DNA of 64,000 bases. Origin: Acetoanaerobium noterae. Lineage in GTDB: Bacteria; Bacillota; Clostridia; Peptostreptococcales; Filifactoraceae. Positions 45,772-54,106 of the stretch are shown piece after piece; within the stretch, counting starts at the first letter, position 1; each line of letters opens with the position of its first letter. The notes under the pieces were generated by a model. The model had not been told where the DNA came from, ran no database searches, and was given only the letters and a program-made list of their open reading frames with translations. A program made the translations under genes and the position numbers. The stretch spans positions 124,001-188,000 of the forward strand of contig NZ_FUYN01000004.1 of NCBI RefSeq assembly GCF_900168025.1, given 5' to 3'.

Positions 45772-45783
45772 TTTTTAATCATC

Positions 45784-46806
45784 CTATTGTAGTTCAATTA
45801 GTTCATAGTCTTTAGAGCCAAAACCAATTTTCACAGCGTGCTCTATAGATTCTCTTCCATCGTCAAATAGCTTATCTTCACTTTGATTTTGAAGCATATC
45901 TATACAGGCAGCGTCTATTGCTACAGGATCCTTTGAAATAAATACTCCAATATCTGATGCAACTTCGTCCATATGCTGACCCATGCAGTCACATTCTTTA
46001 GTTATATTAATCAAATAAGTGATGTATACATTATCCTTGTCTTTTTGAGCTGCATACGCATATTCTGCGAGCTTTTCTTTAAAGTTTACTTCTGACCAAT
46101 CATTTACTATAGCTCCTACTGGACATACTGCTATACAGCCTGCACATCCTACGCATTTTTCAGAGTGAATAAATGCTTTTTCTTTCATTTCTATTGCTTC
46201 TACATCGCATTTTTTTACACAAAGGCCACAGGATATACATTTTTTCTCTATTACCTTTGGGCTTATTCCAGAGTGCTGTGCTAGTTTTCCTCCTCTAGCT
46301 GCAAAACCCATAGCAAGCTGTTTCATAGCTCCGCCAAATCCAGCTGACCCATGACCCTTGAAATGTGCCATAACTAGAAATTGATTGTATTTTGAAAACT
46401 CTGTCCCTATTTTACAAGTTGAGAAGTATTCTTTATCTATCTTTATTTCGTCATAAGCTTCCCCATGGTCCCCATCTGCTATGATTATTGGAAGCTGAGT
46501 GAAACCGTGCTCTTTTGCAAGCTCTATATGACTATCTCTAGTAGTTCTTGAGCCTCTGTAGAGTACATTTGTCTCTATGTAGGCGCTTTCTATTTGATTT
46601 TCTCCCATATATTCTATTACATCCTTGTAACAGGCTGGTTTTATATATGTAGTGTTGCCTTTTTCACCGAAATGCACTTTCATGGGAACTGTTTTTTCCC
46701 AGATATGATTTTCATTTTTTACTAAAACTTCAAGTAACTCTCTAGCCGCTTTGCTTAGTTTTTCTTCAGATTTATCAGTAACTTTTTTAAAATAGACTTT
46801 TGACAT
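45784..46806 (-). CDS. DUF362 protein with two 4Fe-4S clusters
   Basis: The 340-aa protein has a DUF362 domain containing a two-cluster ferredoxin insert: KCISCGLCVKKCDVEAIEM and KCVGCAGCIAVCPVGAI. Segments GHGSAGFGGAMKQLAMGFA and SKDPVAIDAACIDML are typical of the family. ATG 46806 lies 8 bases after GGAGG; a longer frame from 46821 has no ribosome site. Its role is probably electron transfer or metal-cofactor-related, unproven. It is followed by an amidohydrolase gene in the same operon. It is cytoplasmic and likely oxygen-sensitive. Confidence 0.9.
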   Translation of the reverse strand: MSKVYFKKVTDKSEEKLSKAARELLEVLVKNENHIWEKTVPMKVHFGEKGNTTYIKPACYKDVIEYMGENQIESAYIETNVLYRGSRTTRDSHIELAKEHGFTQLPIIIADGDHGEAYDEIKIDKEYFSTCKIGTEFSKYNQFLVMAHFKGHGSAGFGGAMKQLAMGFAARGGKLAQHSGISPKVIEKKCISCGLCVKKCDVEAIEMKEKAFIHSEKCVGCAGCIAVCPVGAIVNDWSEVNFKEKLAEYAYAAQKDKDNVYITYLINITKECDCMGQHMDEVASDIGVFISKDPVAIDAACIDMLQNQSEDKLFDDGRESIEHAVKIGFGSKDYELIELQ

Positions 46807-47025
46807 AAGTAATACCTCCATCTTTATATTATTCTTCTTTGAAATATTTTTAAATGAATGGCTATTTTATAGCTTTCTAATTATATTTTATCATATTTAT
46901 TATTTTTTAGCCTCATTGGATTATATTATAAAAATAAAGTTATTTTATTTTGTTTATTGTATACTTATTTGTGTGTTACAATATTTTTGTATGTTTATTA
47001 ATTTTGATAAGTGCAGGTGATGGCT

Positions 47026-47487
47026 ATGATTTTATCTACTCACTGCTATATAGAGCGTGACGATCAGATATTGATGATGCATAGGATAAAAAAGAAAAAC
47101 GACATTCATATGAATAGATGGGTAGGACTAGGGGGTAAGATGAATCCTGGCGAAACCCCTGAACAGTGCATCATAAGAGAAATATATGAGGAGAGTAATC
47201 TAAAAGCTAATAGTGTAAAGCTTCGTGGTTTTATAACCTTTCCTGACTTTATGGGAGATAACGACTGGTATATGTTTTTGTTTTCTTGTGATGATTTTTC
47301 TGGAGATGTAATTGAGAATGAAGAAGGAAAACTAAAATGGATTCCAAAATCAGATATCAATCAGCTTGATATGCTTGAAGGTGACAAGATTTTTATGGAG
47401 TGGATGAATAAGTACAATTTTTTTACTGCTAGGTTCACTTATAAAGACGATGAGCTTATAGACTACAGTCTTGATACAATTATTTAA
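47026..47487 (+). CDS. Nudix hydrolase, MutT/8-oxo-dGTP diphosphatase-like
   Basis: The 153-aa protein has a full Nudix box: GGKMNPGETPEQCIIREIYE followed by ES. It probably hydrolyses oxidised or modified nucleoside diphosphate compounds with Mg2+. The start is chosen at ATG 47026 because AGGTGAT (47015-47021) lies about 6 bases upstream; GTG 47011 and ATG 47020 are in frame but have no upstream site. It is followed by a B3/4-domain gene after 34 bases. Confidence 0.9.
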   Translation: MILSTHCYIERDDQILMMHRIKKKNDIHMNRWVGLGGKMNPGETPEQCIIREIYEESNLKANSVKLRGFITFPDFMGDNDWYMFLFSCDDFSGDVIENEEGKLKWIPKSDINQLDMLEGDKIFMEWMNKYNFFTARFTYKDDELIDYSLDTII

Positions 47488-47521
47488 TTTTTTCATAATA
47501 TATTATTTTGGAGGTTACACT

Positions 47522-48181
47522 ATGAATGTTAGAATTGATGAACAAGTAAAAGAAATACTACCTAATCTACAGCTAGGTATAATTGAAGCAAATGTTGTGG
47601 TTTCGCCTAGCGATGATGAACTATGGGGCATGATTGACTCTGTTTATAAGCATCTTCAGGAAACTCTTACTTTAGAGGATGTACTTAAAATAGAAAGTAT
47701 TCAAGCTGCTAGAAGATCATATAAAAAATTGGGCAAAGACCCTAGCAGATATAGAGTTTCTTCAGATTCACTTATTCGCCGTATTCCTAAAGGAATGGAT
47801 TTATATAAGGTAAATAATATAGTTGATATAAACAATCTTATTTCGCTAGAGACTGGCCATAGTCTTGGGTGTGTAGATTTAGCTAAAGTTAAAGGCGATG
47901 TAGTATTCACAAAGGGAAATGCGGGAGACTATTATGAGGGTATAGGAAGAGGTCAAATCAACCTTGAAAATATGCCTGTTTTTAAGGATGATGAGGGTTA
48001 CTTTGCTTCTACAACTTCTGATTCTGTTCGAACTCAGGTAACTGAAGAAAGTAAGCATATTATGATGATGGTGATATGTTTTGAAGGTGATTCAAAGCTC
48101 AATGAGTATATAGAAAAAATAAACAGCCTGATGACAAAATATGCCGAGGCGAAAATTCTGGAGTCTAAAATTGTAGGTTAA
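47522..48181 (+). CDS. B3/B4 tRNA-binding domain protein
   Basis: The 219-aa protein matches the stand-alone B3/B4 domain of phenylalanyl-tRNA synthetase beta. It has IQAARRSYKKLGKDPSRYRVSS, LIRRIPKG and NNLISLETGHSLGCVDLAK. Stand-alone proteins of this type may edit or bind aminoacyl-tRNA. GGAGG lies 8 bases before ATG 47522; the longer frame overlapping the Nudix gene is unlikely. The hairpin at 48203 terminates transcription. Confidence 0.85.
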   Translation: MNVRIDEQVKEILPNLQLGIIEANVVVSPSDDELWGMIDSVYKHLQETLTLEDVLKIESIQAARRSYKKLGKDPSRYRVSSDSLIRRIPKGMDLYKVNNIVDINNLISLETGHSLGCVDLAKVKGDVVFTKGNAGDYYEGIGRGQINLENMPVFKDDEGYFASTTSDSVRTQVTEESKHIMMMVICFEGDSKLNEYIEKINSLMTKYAEAKILESKIVG

Positions 48182-48202
48182 AATAGAGATAATTCATAGG
48201 CT

Positions 48203-48241
48203 AAAAAAGTACAAGCCCAGATTTTGAGCTTGTACTTTTTT
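48203..48241. terminator. Bidirectional terminator
   Basis: A 14-bp perfect stem AAAAAAGTACAAGC/GCTTGTACTTTTTT (48203-48216 with 48228-48241) with an 11-base loop provides a T-run on both strands. It separates the B3/B4 gene from the convergent activase gene. Confidence 0.9.
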
Positions 48242-49028
48242 AATATTTTACAACATCAATTCCATAAGACATTGCAAGCTTTTTTAGCTCACTAATATAA
48301 ATAGATGATGGTGCTTTGAGATTTTTAGATGCAGCTTTTATTCCAAGCTGTTCATATTTTTTTTCAGCATAAAAATGATGTGGTAAGAATTCTAATTTAG
48401 GATTATTTATATAGGATTTCATAAATTCAACTGTATTAATTATGTTTTCTTTATCTGAATTTATACTTTCAATCAAAGGTATTCTGATTATTAGTGGTAA
48501 ATCCTTTTCTCCCATTTTCTTTATATTATCTAAAATAAGCTTATTATCTTTACTTGTCAGCTTAATATGCTTTGATGAATCCATATGTTTAATATCCACA
48601 AAAATAGTTGACATTTTATCTAAAACTGCTTCTACTTTTATAAAATCAAAATAGCCACATGTTTCAATTGCCATATCGATTGCTTTATCATAGAAAATTT
48701 CAGAAAGTGATTTTAACATTTCTAATTGAAGAGTAGGCTCTCCTCCAGAAAATGTAACTCCACCTCCAGAATATCTATAGAAGGTTTTGTATTTTATAAC
48801 CTCATCTACAATTTCATTTATGTTGTATTCCTTAATAAACTCGCTATAAACTTGACTATTATTACATAGCTCAATCTGACTTTCTGGATTTGAGCACCAG
48901 ATGCATCGAAGCGGACAGCCTGCAAGAAATATAAGCGTTCTAATTCCTTCACCATCATTTACTGAAAAATGTTGAGGCTTCATAAAATAACCTTTAAGAG
49001 CCTTTTTCGATATATTAAAATTCATCAT
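48240..49028 (-). CDS. Glycyl-radical enzyme activating enzyme (radical SAM)
   Basis: The 262-aa protein has the radical SAM motif CPLRCIWC, then VTFSGGEPTLQ and IETCGYFD. It generates the 5'-deoxyadenosyl radical that installs a glycyl radical on its partner. The segment between CIWC and the GGE motif is short and has only one extra Cys, so the ferredoxin-like double-cluster insert of many non-PFL activases is missing; it resembles PflA in this. ATG 49028 follows AGGA by 6 bases and overlaps the end of the partner gene by 14 bases, showing translational coupling. Confidence 0.92.
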   Translation of the reverse strand: MMNFNISKKALKGYFMKPQHFSVNDGEGIRTLIFLAGCPLRCIWCSNPESQIELCNNSQVYSEFIKEYNINEIVDEVIKYKTFYRYSGGGVTFSGGEPTLQLEMLKSLSEIFYDKAIDMAIETCGYFDFIKVEAVLDKMSTIFVDIKHMDSSKHIKLTSKDNKLILDNIKKMGEKDLPLIIRIPLIESINSDKENIINTVEFMKSYINNPKLEFLPHHFYAEKKYEQLGIKAASKNLKAPSSIYISELKKLAMSYGIDVVKY

Positions 49029-51384
49029 GAGAAGTCCTTGCAATTATGGCATCCTGCATTGATTTCGAAAGATTGACAAACTGAGTGCTATAACCTGCTA
49101 CACGTACTAATAAATCCTTATATTCTTCTGGCGTTTGTTGAGCTTTTTTTAATATTTCACTTGATATAGTATTAAACTGAACATGAAAAGCTCCAAGTGC
49201 AAAGAAGGATTGAATCATTGCTCCTAAATTACTTTGCCCTCTTTTAGTATTTACGAGGTTTTCATTTAGTCTTAAATTTAGCAATGTTCCTCCTGAATGT
49301 ACATCTTGATTTAATTTTGCGGCTGATTTCATAGCTGCCAGAGGTGTAGTTTTATCACTGCCCACAAAAGGTGATACTCCTTCCGATAGTGGTTCTTTTG
49401 ATTTTCTTCCACAAGGGGTAGCTCCTATAACCTTTCCAGTAGGCAAATAATTTGAAATTCCCATAAACGCTGTATTAAAAGGTTTTCCATTTATGTCCTT
49501 GTATGAATGTCCTACTTTATAGTAATGATTTGCTATATCACGGGCTATATTATCAACATAGTCATCATCATTGCCATATTTCGGCACTTCTATTGCCATA
49601 TTTCTTAGCTCTTCAAAGCCCTCCCAATTTGCATTCATAGCTTCAATAATATCTTTCATTTCAATTAGCTTATCTTCGAATACTAATTTTTTTATAACAG
49701 CTAATGAATTTGCAACTACTGCTAATCCAATTCCTGTAAGAACTGGACCTAAATTATATTTAGCTCCTGCATCAACCAAATCTACACCTTTATCTAAGCA
49801 TGATTCTATACATGAACTCAAAAAAGGTCTCGGAACCATTTCTTTGTGAAGCTTTTGTGCTACAAGTGTAGATATAACTGAATGCTCTATTAATTTATCA
49901 AATTCATCATAGAAAGCTTTTTCTACTTCATCAAATGATTTAAAATGAACTGCTGATTTATCTGTGATTCCAAGCTTCTCGTTATATATTCTACTTATAC
50001 CATTATTAAGTGCAAATTCTAGCGCTGCAGCAAAGTTTATATTTACAGCAGAGGTCCACTCGCCTGTTTTTCTAAAATGAGGTACAACACATCCGCAATT
50101 ATTCCAATCTCTAGCATCCTCAGGCTCATATCCAGCGTTTATGAGCATTTGATATCCTGCACTATCATTATGTATAGCTGGGAATCCTGTTCCAATGCTT
50201 ACTAAATCAGTTACTGCCTCAAGAAATTCTGTAGGGCAGTCTTGATGAATTCTAACGCTTAAGCCTGGCTGATGGGTTTTAATATTTTTAGTAGCTTTAA
50301 GACACATATATGAAAGCTCATTTGTTGCATCTTTCCCATCTCTTGTTTTACCACCTACAGTTAGATTTTGAAATTGATTATAGCCCGCAAAGAATTCTGC
50401 TGTGTTGGCAGAAATAGTCCATACCCACTCCGATATTTTAATCCAAAAAGCTTCGATTAGTTCTTGAATATCATCCTTGCTTGATTCTTCACTTTCTATA
50501 TCCGATTTATAATAAGGGTACATGAACTGATCGAATCTACCTATGTTTAATGCCAGTGGATTTTCAGATAATATTCCCCCTAGTTGAGTAAACCAAACGA
50601 ACTGAATTGCTTCATGAAATGTAGTTGGTGGATTTTCTGGAACTGTTTTACATATTTGGGCAATTTTTATAAGCTCATTTTTTCTATTTGAATTTATTTC
50701 TATTGATGCTAGGTTTTCAGCTTCTTTTGAATATCTTTTCGCAAGAGTTATTATCCCTTCTGAAGTGTGGATAACTGATTCATAAAAATCTATTTTCCCG
50801 ATATCCTCTGGAATATAAAGGGATAAAGTTTCTAGCTTAGCTTTAGCATCTTTTATTATTCCGCTAAACCCTTTTTTAAATAATACATCCTGATAATCTG
50901 GAGTGATTTCTCCTACTGCTTGTCTCCATTTCGAATCATTGTCAATTATTCCAGTATCTACGGCTATTTTAGCAGTTTTTTCAGGTAGACGTGATAAGAA
51001 TGCCTCTTCTAAAGACTTTCCTTCCCAGTACGGGAATATAGCCTCTCTAACGTAGCTCTTTTGTTCATCTGTTATTTCATAAGGGTCTTGAACTCTATTG
51101 CTAAAATTATCCATTTCTTTGTCTACCCATGTCCACGAAAATTCAGGTGTAAGAATCCCGCACTTTCTAAATTCTCCTATTGCTCCTACTATAAGCTCAT
51201 TATCAAAAATTTTAACATCTAGATTCTCACAGGTGAATTTAAAAGCTTTTGCTCTTCGTTGGCTTATGCTTTGTCCCTCAGTTTCTTTATGAGACTGAGT
51301 CCACAGCTTGGCTCTTTGGTATGATATAGCTGGTTTTGAATTGATATAATTTAGCCTAGCGCTTTCATTTCTAGCAGTAGTCAT
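49015..51384 (-). CDS. Glycyl radical enzyme of unassigned substrate
   Basis: The 789-aa protein is a PFL-like glycyl radical enzyme. The radical Gly is in VRVAGYSTQFVNLS near the C-terminus. The thiyl-loop reads NNCGCVVPHFRKTGEW: the likely active Cys is followed by V-V-P, so the Glu at +2 found in GCVEP-type dehydratases (CutC, HypD, propanediol dehydratase) is absent. That argues against simple assignment to those. Linked hydroxyproline C-N lyases, decarboxylases or other types are possible. Its own promoter precedes it, after the XRE-cupin gene's terminator, and its activase is coupled. Requires strict anaerobiosis. Confidence 0.92.
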   Translation of the reverse strand: MTTARNESARLNYINSKPAISYQRAKLWTQSHKETEGQSISQRRAKAFKFTCENLDVKIFDNELIVGAIGEFRKCGILTPEFSWTWVDKEMDNFSNRVQDPYEITDEQKSYVREAIFPYWEGKSLEEAFLSRLPEKTAKIAVDTGIIDNDSKWRQAVGEITPDYQDVLFKKGFSGIIKDAKAKLETLSLYIPEDIGKIDFYESVIHTSEGIITLAKRYSKEAENLASIEINSNRKNELIKIAQICKTVPENPPTTFHEAIQFVWFTQLGGILSENPLALNIGRFDQFMYPYYKSDIESEESSKDDIQELIEAFWIKISEWVWTISANTAEFFAGYNQFQNLTVGGKTRDGKDATNELSYMCLKATKNIKTHQPGLSVRIHQDCPTEFLEAVTDLVSIGTGFPAIHNDSAGYQMLINAGYEPEDARDWNNCGCVVPHFRKTGEWTSAVNINFAAALEFALNNGISRIYNEKLGITDKSAVHFKSFDEVEKAFYDEFDKLIEHSVISTLVAQKLHKEMVPRPFLSSCIESCLDKGVDLVDAGAKYNLGPVLTGIGLAVVANSLAVIKKLVFEDKLIEMKDIIEAMNANWEGFEELRNMAIEVPKYGNDDDYVDNIARDIANHYYKVGHSYKDINGKPFNTAFMGISNYLPTGKVIGATPCGRKSKEPLSEGVSPFVGSDKTTPLAAMKSAAKLNQDVHSGGTLLNLRLNENLVNTKRGQSNLGAMIQSFFALGAFHVQFNTISSEILKKAQQTPEEYKDLLVRVAGYSTQFVNLSKSMQDAIIARTSHDEF

Positions 51385-51427
51385 TGTATACCTCCTACTT
51401 AACCCAAAATTTATATTATTATGCTAT

Positions 51428-51457
51428 ATTATACATTGTGCGTTATAACATATTCAA
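51428..51457 (-). promoter_or_regulatory. Promoter of the glycyl radical enzyme operon
   Basis: On the complement, TTGAAT (51452-51457) and perfect TATAAT (51428-51433) are 18 bases apart. The spacer holds the palindrome GTTATAAC (51442-51449), a possible site for the XRE-cupin regulator encoded just upstream. Confidence 0.6.
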
Positions 51458-51470
51458 GTACAAAAAAATA

Positions 51471-51491
51471 AACGAAGAAATTATCTTCGTT
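51471..51491 (-). terminator. Terminator of the XRE-cupin gene
   Basis: An 8-bp stem AACGAAGA/TCTTCGTT (51471-51478 with 51484-51491) with a 5-base loop is followed on the complement by TTATTTTTTTG. It separates the regulator gene from the glycyl radical enzyme promoter. Confidence 0.8.
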
Positions 51492-51492
51492 C

Positions 51493-52041
51493 TTAGTATT
51501 TTATTATATTTTGAAATATGACCTCTTCTTCATAAGGGTTAGAATATATGTGGACTTTATCACCTCTAAAGGAAATTGCTGAAGGTGCTTTTAGTATATA
51601 TTGATTTTCGTCAACAATAAGCTTTAAAACTCCTTTTGTAACAGTAATATACTCTTCACAAGAACTATTGTGAGGTGAAGCTTGATGATACGCTCCAGGA
51701 AGAAGCTTTATATAAAAATATTCAAATCCCAGAAATGGGTTAAATGGAAAAACATTATATAATATCATTTTACCATCCGATTCAAACATAGCTTCTAAAG
51801 CATTTATATCAATTACTTCTGAGTCTTGTTTTTTACTACTTAGAAATTCAGAAAATGATAATTTTAGCCCAGTAGATATTTTCCATAAAGTTGATATCGT
51901 AGGAACGGATTCTCCTCTTTCAATTTGTCCTAGCATTGCCTTGCTCACACCCGTTAACTTTGAAGCTTCATCAAGAGTTAATCCCCTTTTAAATCTTATC
52001 TCTTTAAGAACTAATCCTATATTTTGTGATGGATCCTTCAT
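51493..52041 (-). CDS. XRE-cupin family regulator
   Basis: The 182-aa protein has a Cro/C1-type HTH (about residues 10-65; LTLDEASKLTGVSKAMLGQIERGES) and a C-terminal cupin domain (SCEEYITVTKGVLKLIVDENQ). This layout is that of PuuR-like regulators, which respond to small metabolites. Unlike many, it lies directly upstream of a glycyl radical enzyme gene and likely controls it. It follows the sirtuin gene by 9 bases on the same strand. The ligand is not known. Confidence 0.88.
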   Translation of the reverse strand: MKDPSQNIGLVLKEIRFKRGLTLDEASKLTGVSKAMLGQIERGESVPTISTLWKISTGLKLSFSEFLSSKKQDSEVIDINALEAMFESDGKMILYNVFPFNPFLGFEYFYIKLLPGAYHQASPHNSSCEEYITVTKGVLKLIVDENQYILKAPSAISFRGDKVHIYSNPYEEEVIFQNIIKY

Positions 52042-52050
52042 TTTGTCTCC

Positions 52051-52785
52051 TTATTTGATAGCCAGTTCAAGTACTTCGCCTATGCTATCTCTAAATACTA
52101 GTCTTGCTTTGCTTTTTTTATAAACTTCGCCCTTATTTATAAGTATCAGATTATCTCCTCTATAGTAATCAATAAGGCCTGCCGCAGGGTACACACTTAA
52201 GGAAGTTCCCCCTATTATTAAGGTATCTGCATTTTGAATTGCCGATACTGATTTTTCTATCACTTCGTAATCAAGACCCTCTTCATATAAAACTACATCT
52301 GGTTTTATTATATCAGAGCATACATCACATAGAGGAACATCCTCTGAGATTAATACATAGTCAAGGTCAAAAAACTTATGACAGCCCATACAGTAATTTC
52401 TATGAACACTTCCATGAAGCTCTAGTACATTATTTGAGCCAGCTGCTTGATGAAGTCCATCTATATTTTGAGTTATTACTGCCTTTAGCTTTCCCATTTG
52501 CTCAAGCTTTGCAAGTGTATGATGTGCTAGATTTGGTTTTGCATTTGGAAATATCATCGAGGTCTTATAAAAGTCATAAAAAAGCGAAGTTTGATTCATA
52601 AAAAAGCTATGACTGAGCATGGTTTCTGGAGGGAAATTGTATTTTGATTTTATGTTGTATATGCCTTCCTCTGAGCGAAAATCTGGGATATTGCTCTCAG
52701 TTGACACTCCTGCTCCACCAAAAAACACTATGTTTTCACTAGCTTGGATGATTTTTGATAGTTCATAGATAGCTGTCTCATCCAT
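52051..52785 (-). CDS. cobB: NAD-dependent protein deacylase, sirtuin
   Basis: The 244-aa protein has the sirtuin core: FFGGAGVSTESNIPDFRSEEG, TQNIDGLHQAAG (catalytic His in LELHGSVH) and the zinc motif CMGC with CDVC. It removes acyl groups from lysines using NAD. ATG 52785 follows GGAGG by 7 bases; the longer frame from 52821 has no good site. It is the first gene of a unit continuing into the XRE-cupin regulator. Confidence 0.93.
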   Translation of the reverse strand: MDETAIYELSKIIQASENIVFFGGAGVSTESNIPDFRSEEGIYNIKSKYNFPPETMLSHSFFMNQTSLFYDFYKTSMIFPNAKPNLAHHTLAKLEQMGKLKAVITQNIDGLHQAAGSNNVLELHGSVHRNYCMGCHKFFDLDYVLISEDVPLCDVCSDIIKPDVVLYEEGLDYEVIEKSVSAIQNADTLIIGGTSLSVYPAAGLIDYYRGDNLILINKGEVYKKSKARLVFRDSIGEVLELAIK

Positions 52786-52831
52786 AAAATTCCCTCCAGT
52801 CCCTGCTTTAAAAAATTTCAAATTCTTTAGA

Positions 52832-53086
52832 TTATTTTTTTAGTATATCCTTAGCATCCATTATACTTAGTATCGCTAGCTCTAAGTCTTTTTCATTTTT
52901 CCTAATTATATAGGTTCTTGATTTATTCTCTTCAACTAACATATAGTCTTGATTACTATTCATTCCTATTATTACGTCTTCTATACTTTTTAAATAACCC
53001 AGAACTTCATCTAGCTCTATTCCATCTAGTAATACCTCTGCTATTTTTACTGTCCAGTCTTTTTTGCCAAGTGTAATTTTATTCAT
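52832..53086 (-). CDS. Hypothetical protein, 84 aa
   Basis: A small soluble protein (KKDWTVKIAEVLLDGIELDEVLGYL) with no recognised domain. It begins after the DHH-family gene and before the sirtuin in a minus-strand series. A ribosome site is weak. It appears intact and I infer a real gene from its coding-like composition, but the product is unknown. Confidence 0.6.
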   Translation of the reverse strand: MNKITLGKKDWTVKIAEVLLDGIELDEVLGYLKSIEDVIIGMNSNQDYMLVEENKSRTYIIRKNEKDLELAILSIMDAKDILKK

Positions 53087-53138
53087 TAAATCTTACCTTC
53101 CATTTCTATTAATATTTGATTTATTATATTATAAGAGC

Positions 53139-54056
53139 TTACTTGTCCATAAGATAATCAGTTATTTCATTTATAACGTCATTGGCTGAGTCATATGGAA
53201 CCTGACAAGTACCAACCATCTTATGACCTCCACCGCCATGTTTTAGCATTAGCTTTCCTATATCTGCAGTGCATGTTCTATTTAATATGCTATAACCAAC
53301 AGCAATGCTAACATTTTGTTTTTGCTTTCCATCTACTATCCACATAGAAACATTTTGCTCAGGATATAAGCTATATATCATAAATCTATTTCCTGTGTAT
53401 ATAGTATCAACATCTCTAAGGTCTGTTATTATTACATTATTTTTAATTGCTGTATGTTTTTCTACCATACTTTTAAATTTTTCTGTTTGATCAAAATACA
53501 TATCAACTCGTTCTTTTACATCAGGTAACTCAAGAATTTCTTCTATTTTCATATTTCTAAAAAGATTAATCAGCTCTTCCATAAGCTGGTAATTGCTAAT
53601 TCTAAAATCTCTGAATCTTCCTAAGCCTGTTCTTGGGTCAGATATAAAACCAAGCAGTATCCACCCATTTGGATTTAAAATTTCTTCTCTTGAAATTTGA
53701 CCAGAATCAACTTTATCAACTGCTTCAATCATTTCTTTATAGTTCGGAAATTTTGATTCCCCGCCATAGTATTCATATATGATTCTTGCTGCAGAAGGTG
53801 CGAGTCTACTTTCTCCTTTGACATCTTGATTCCATCCTAAACGATCATTTTCAGATGTATGATGGTCAAACCACATTCCACACCCTTTAACATAAGGAAC
53901 ATTGGCAAGTACATCATTTTCCGTAGGCTGAAATAAGCCATCTTGTAAATCTTTTGGGTGTACGAATGTCCAGCTATCTATAATATCAGCTTCCTTCAAT
54001 AGCATTCCACAAATTAATCCATCAAAATCCGAACGAGTAACAAGCCTCATATTCAT
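53139..54056 (-). CDS. DHH-family phosphoesterase
   Basis: The 305-aa protein has the DHH motif set: VTRSDFDGLICGML with an early Asp, WFDHHTSEND, and the C-terminal DHHA1-type GGGGHKMVGTCQVP. Related proteins hydrolyse oligoribonucleotides (NrnA), c-di-AMP or polyphosphate. The substrate here is not defined. An AGGAGG-like site precedes the ATG. It lies downstream of a two-component system in the same direction. Confidence 0.88.
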   Translation of the reverse strand: MNMRLVTRSDFDGLICGMLLKEADIIDSWTFVHPKDLQDGLFQPTENDVLANVPYVKGCGMWFDHHTSENDRLGWNQDVKGESRLAPSAARIIYEYYGGESKFPNYKEMIEAVDKVDSGQISREEILNPNGWILLGFISDPRTGLGRFRDFRISNYQLMEELINLFRNMKIEEILELPDVKERVDMYFDQTEKFKSMVEKHTAIKNNVIITDLRDVDTIYTGNRFMIYSLYPEQNVSMWIVDGKQKQNVSIAVGYSILNRTCTADIGKLMLKHGGGGHKMVGTCQVPYDSANDVINEITDYLMDK

Positions 54057-54106
54057 TCCTCCTGCAATTTGAATTTAGTTTATTTTACCACTTGGTATTA
54101 CTTCTC

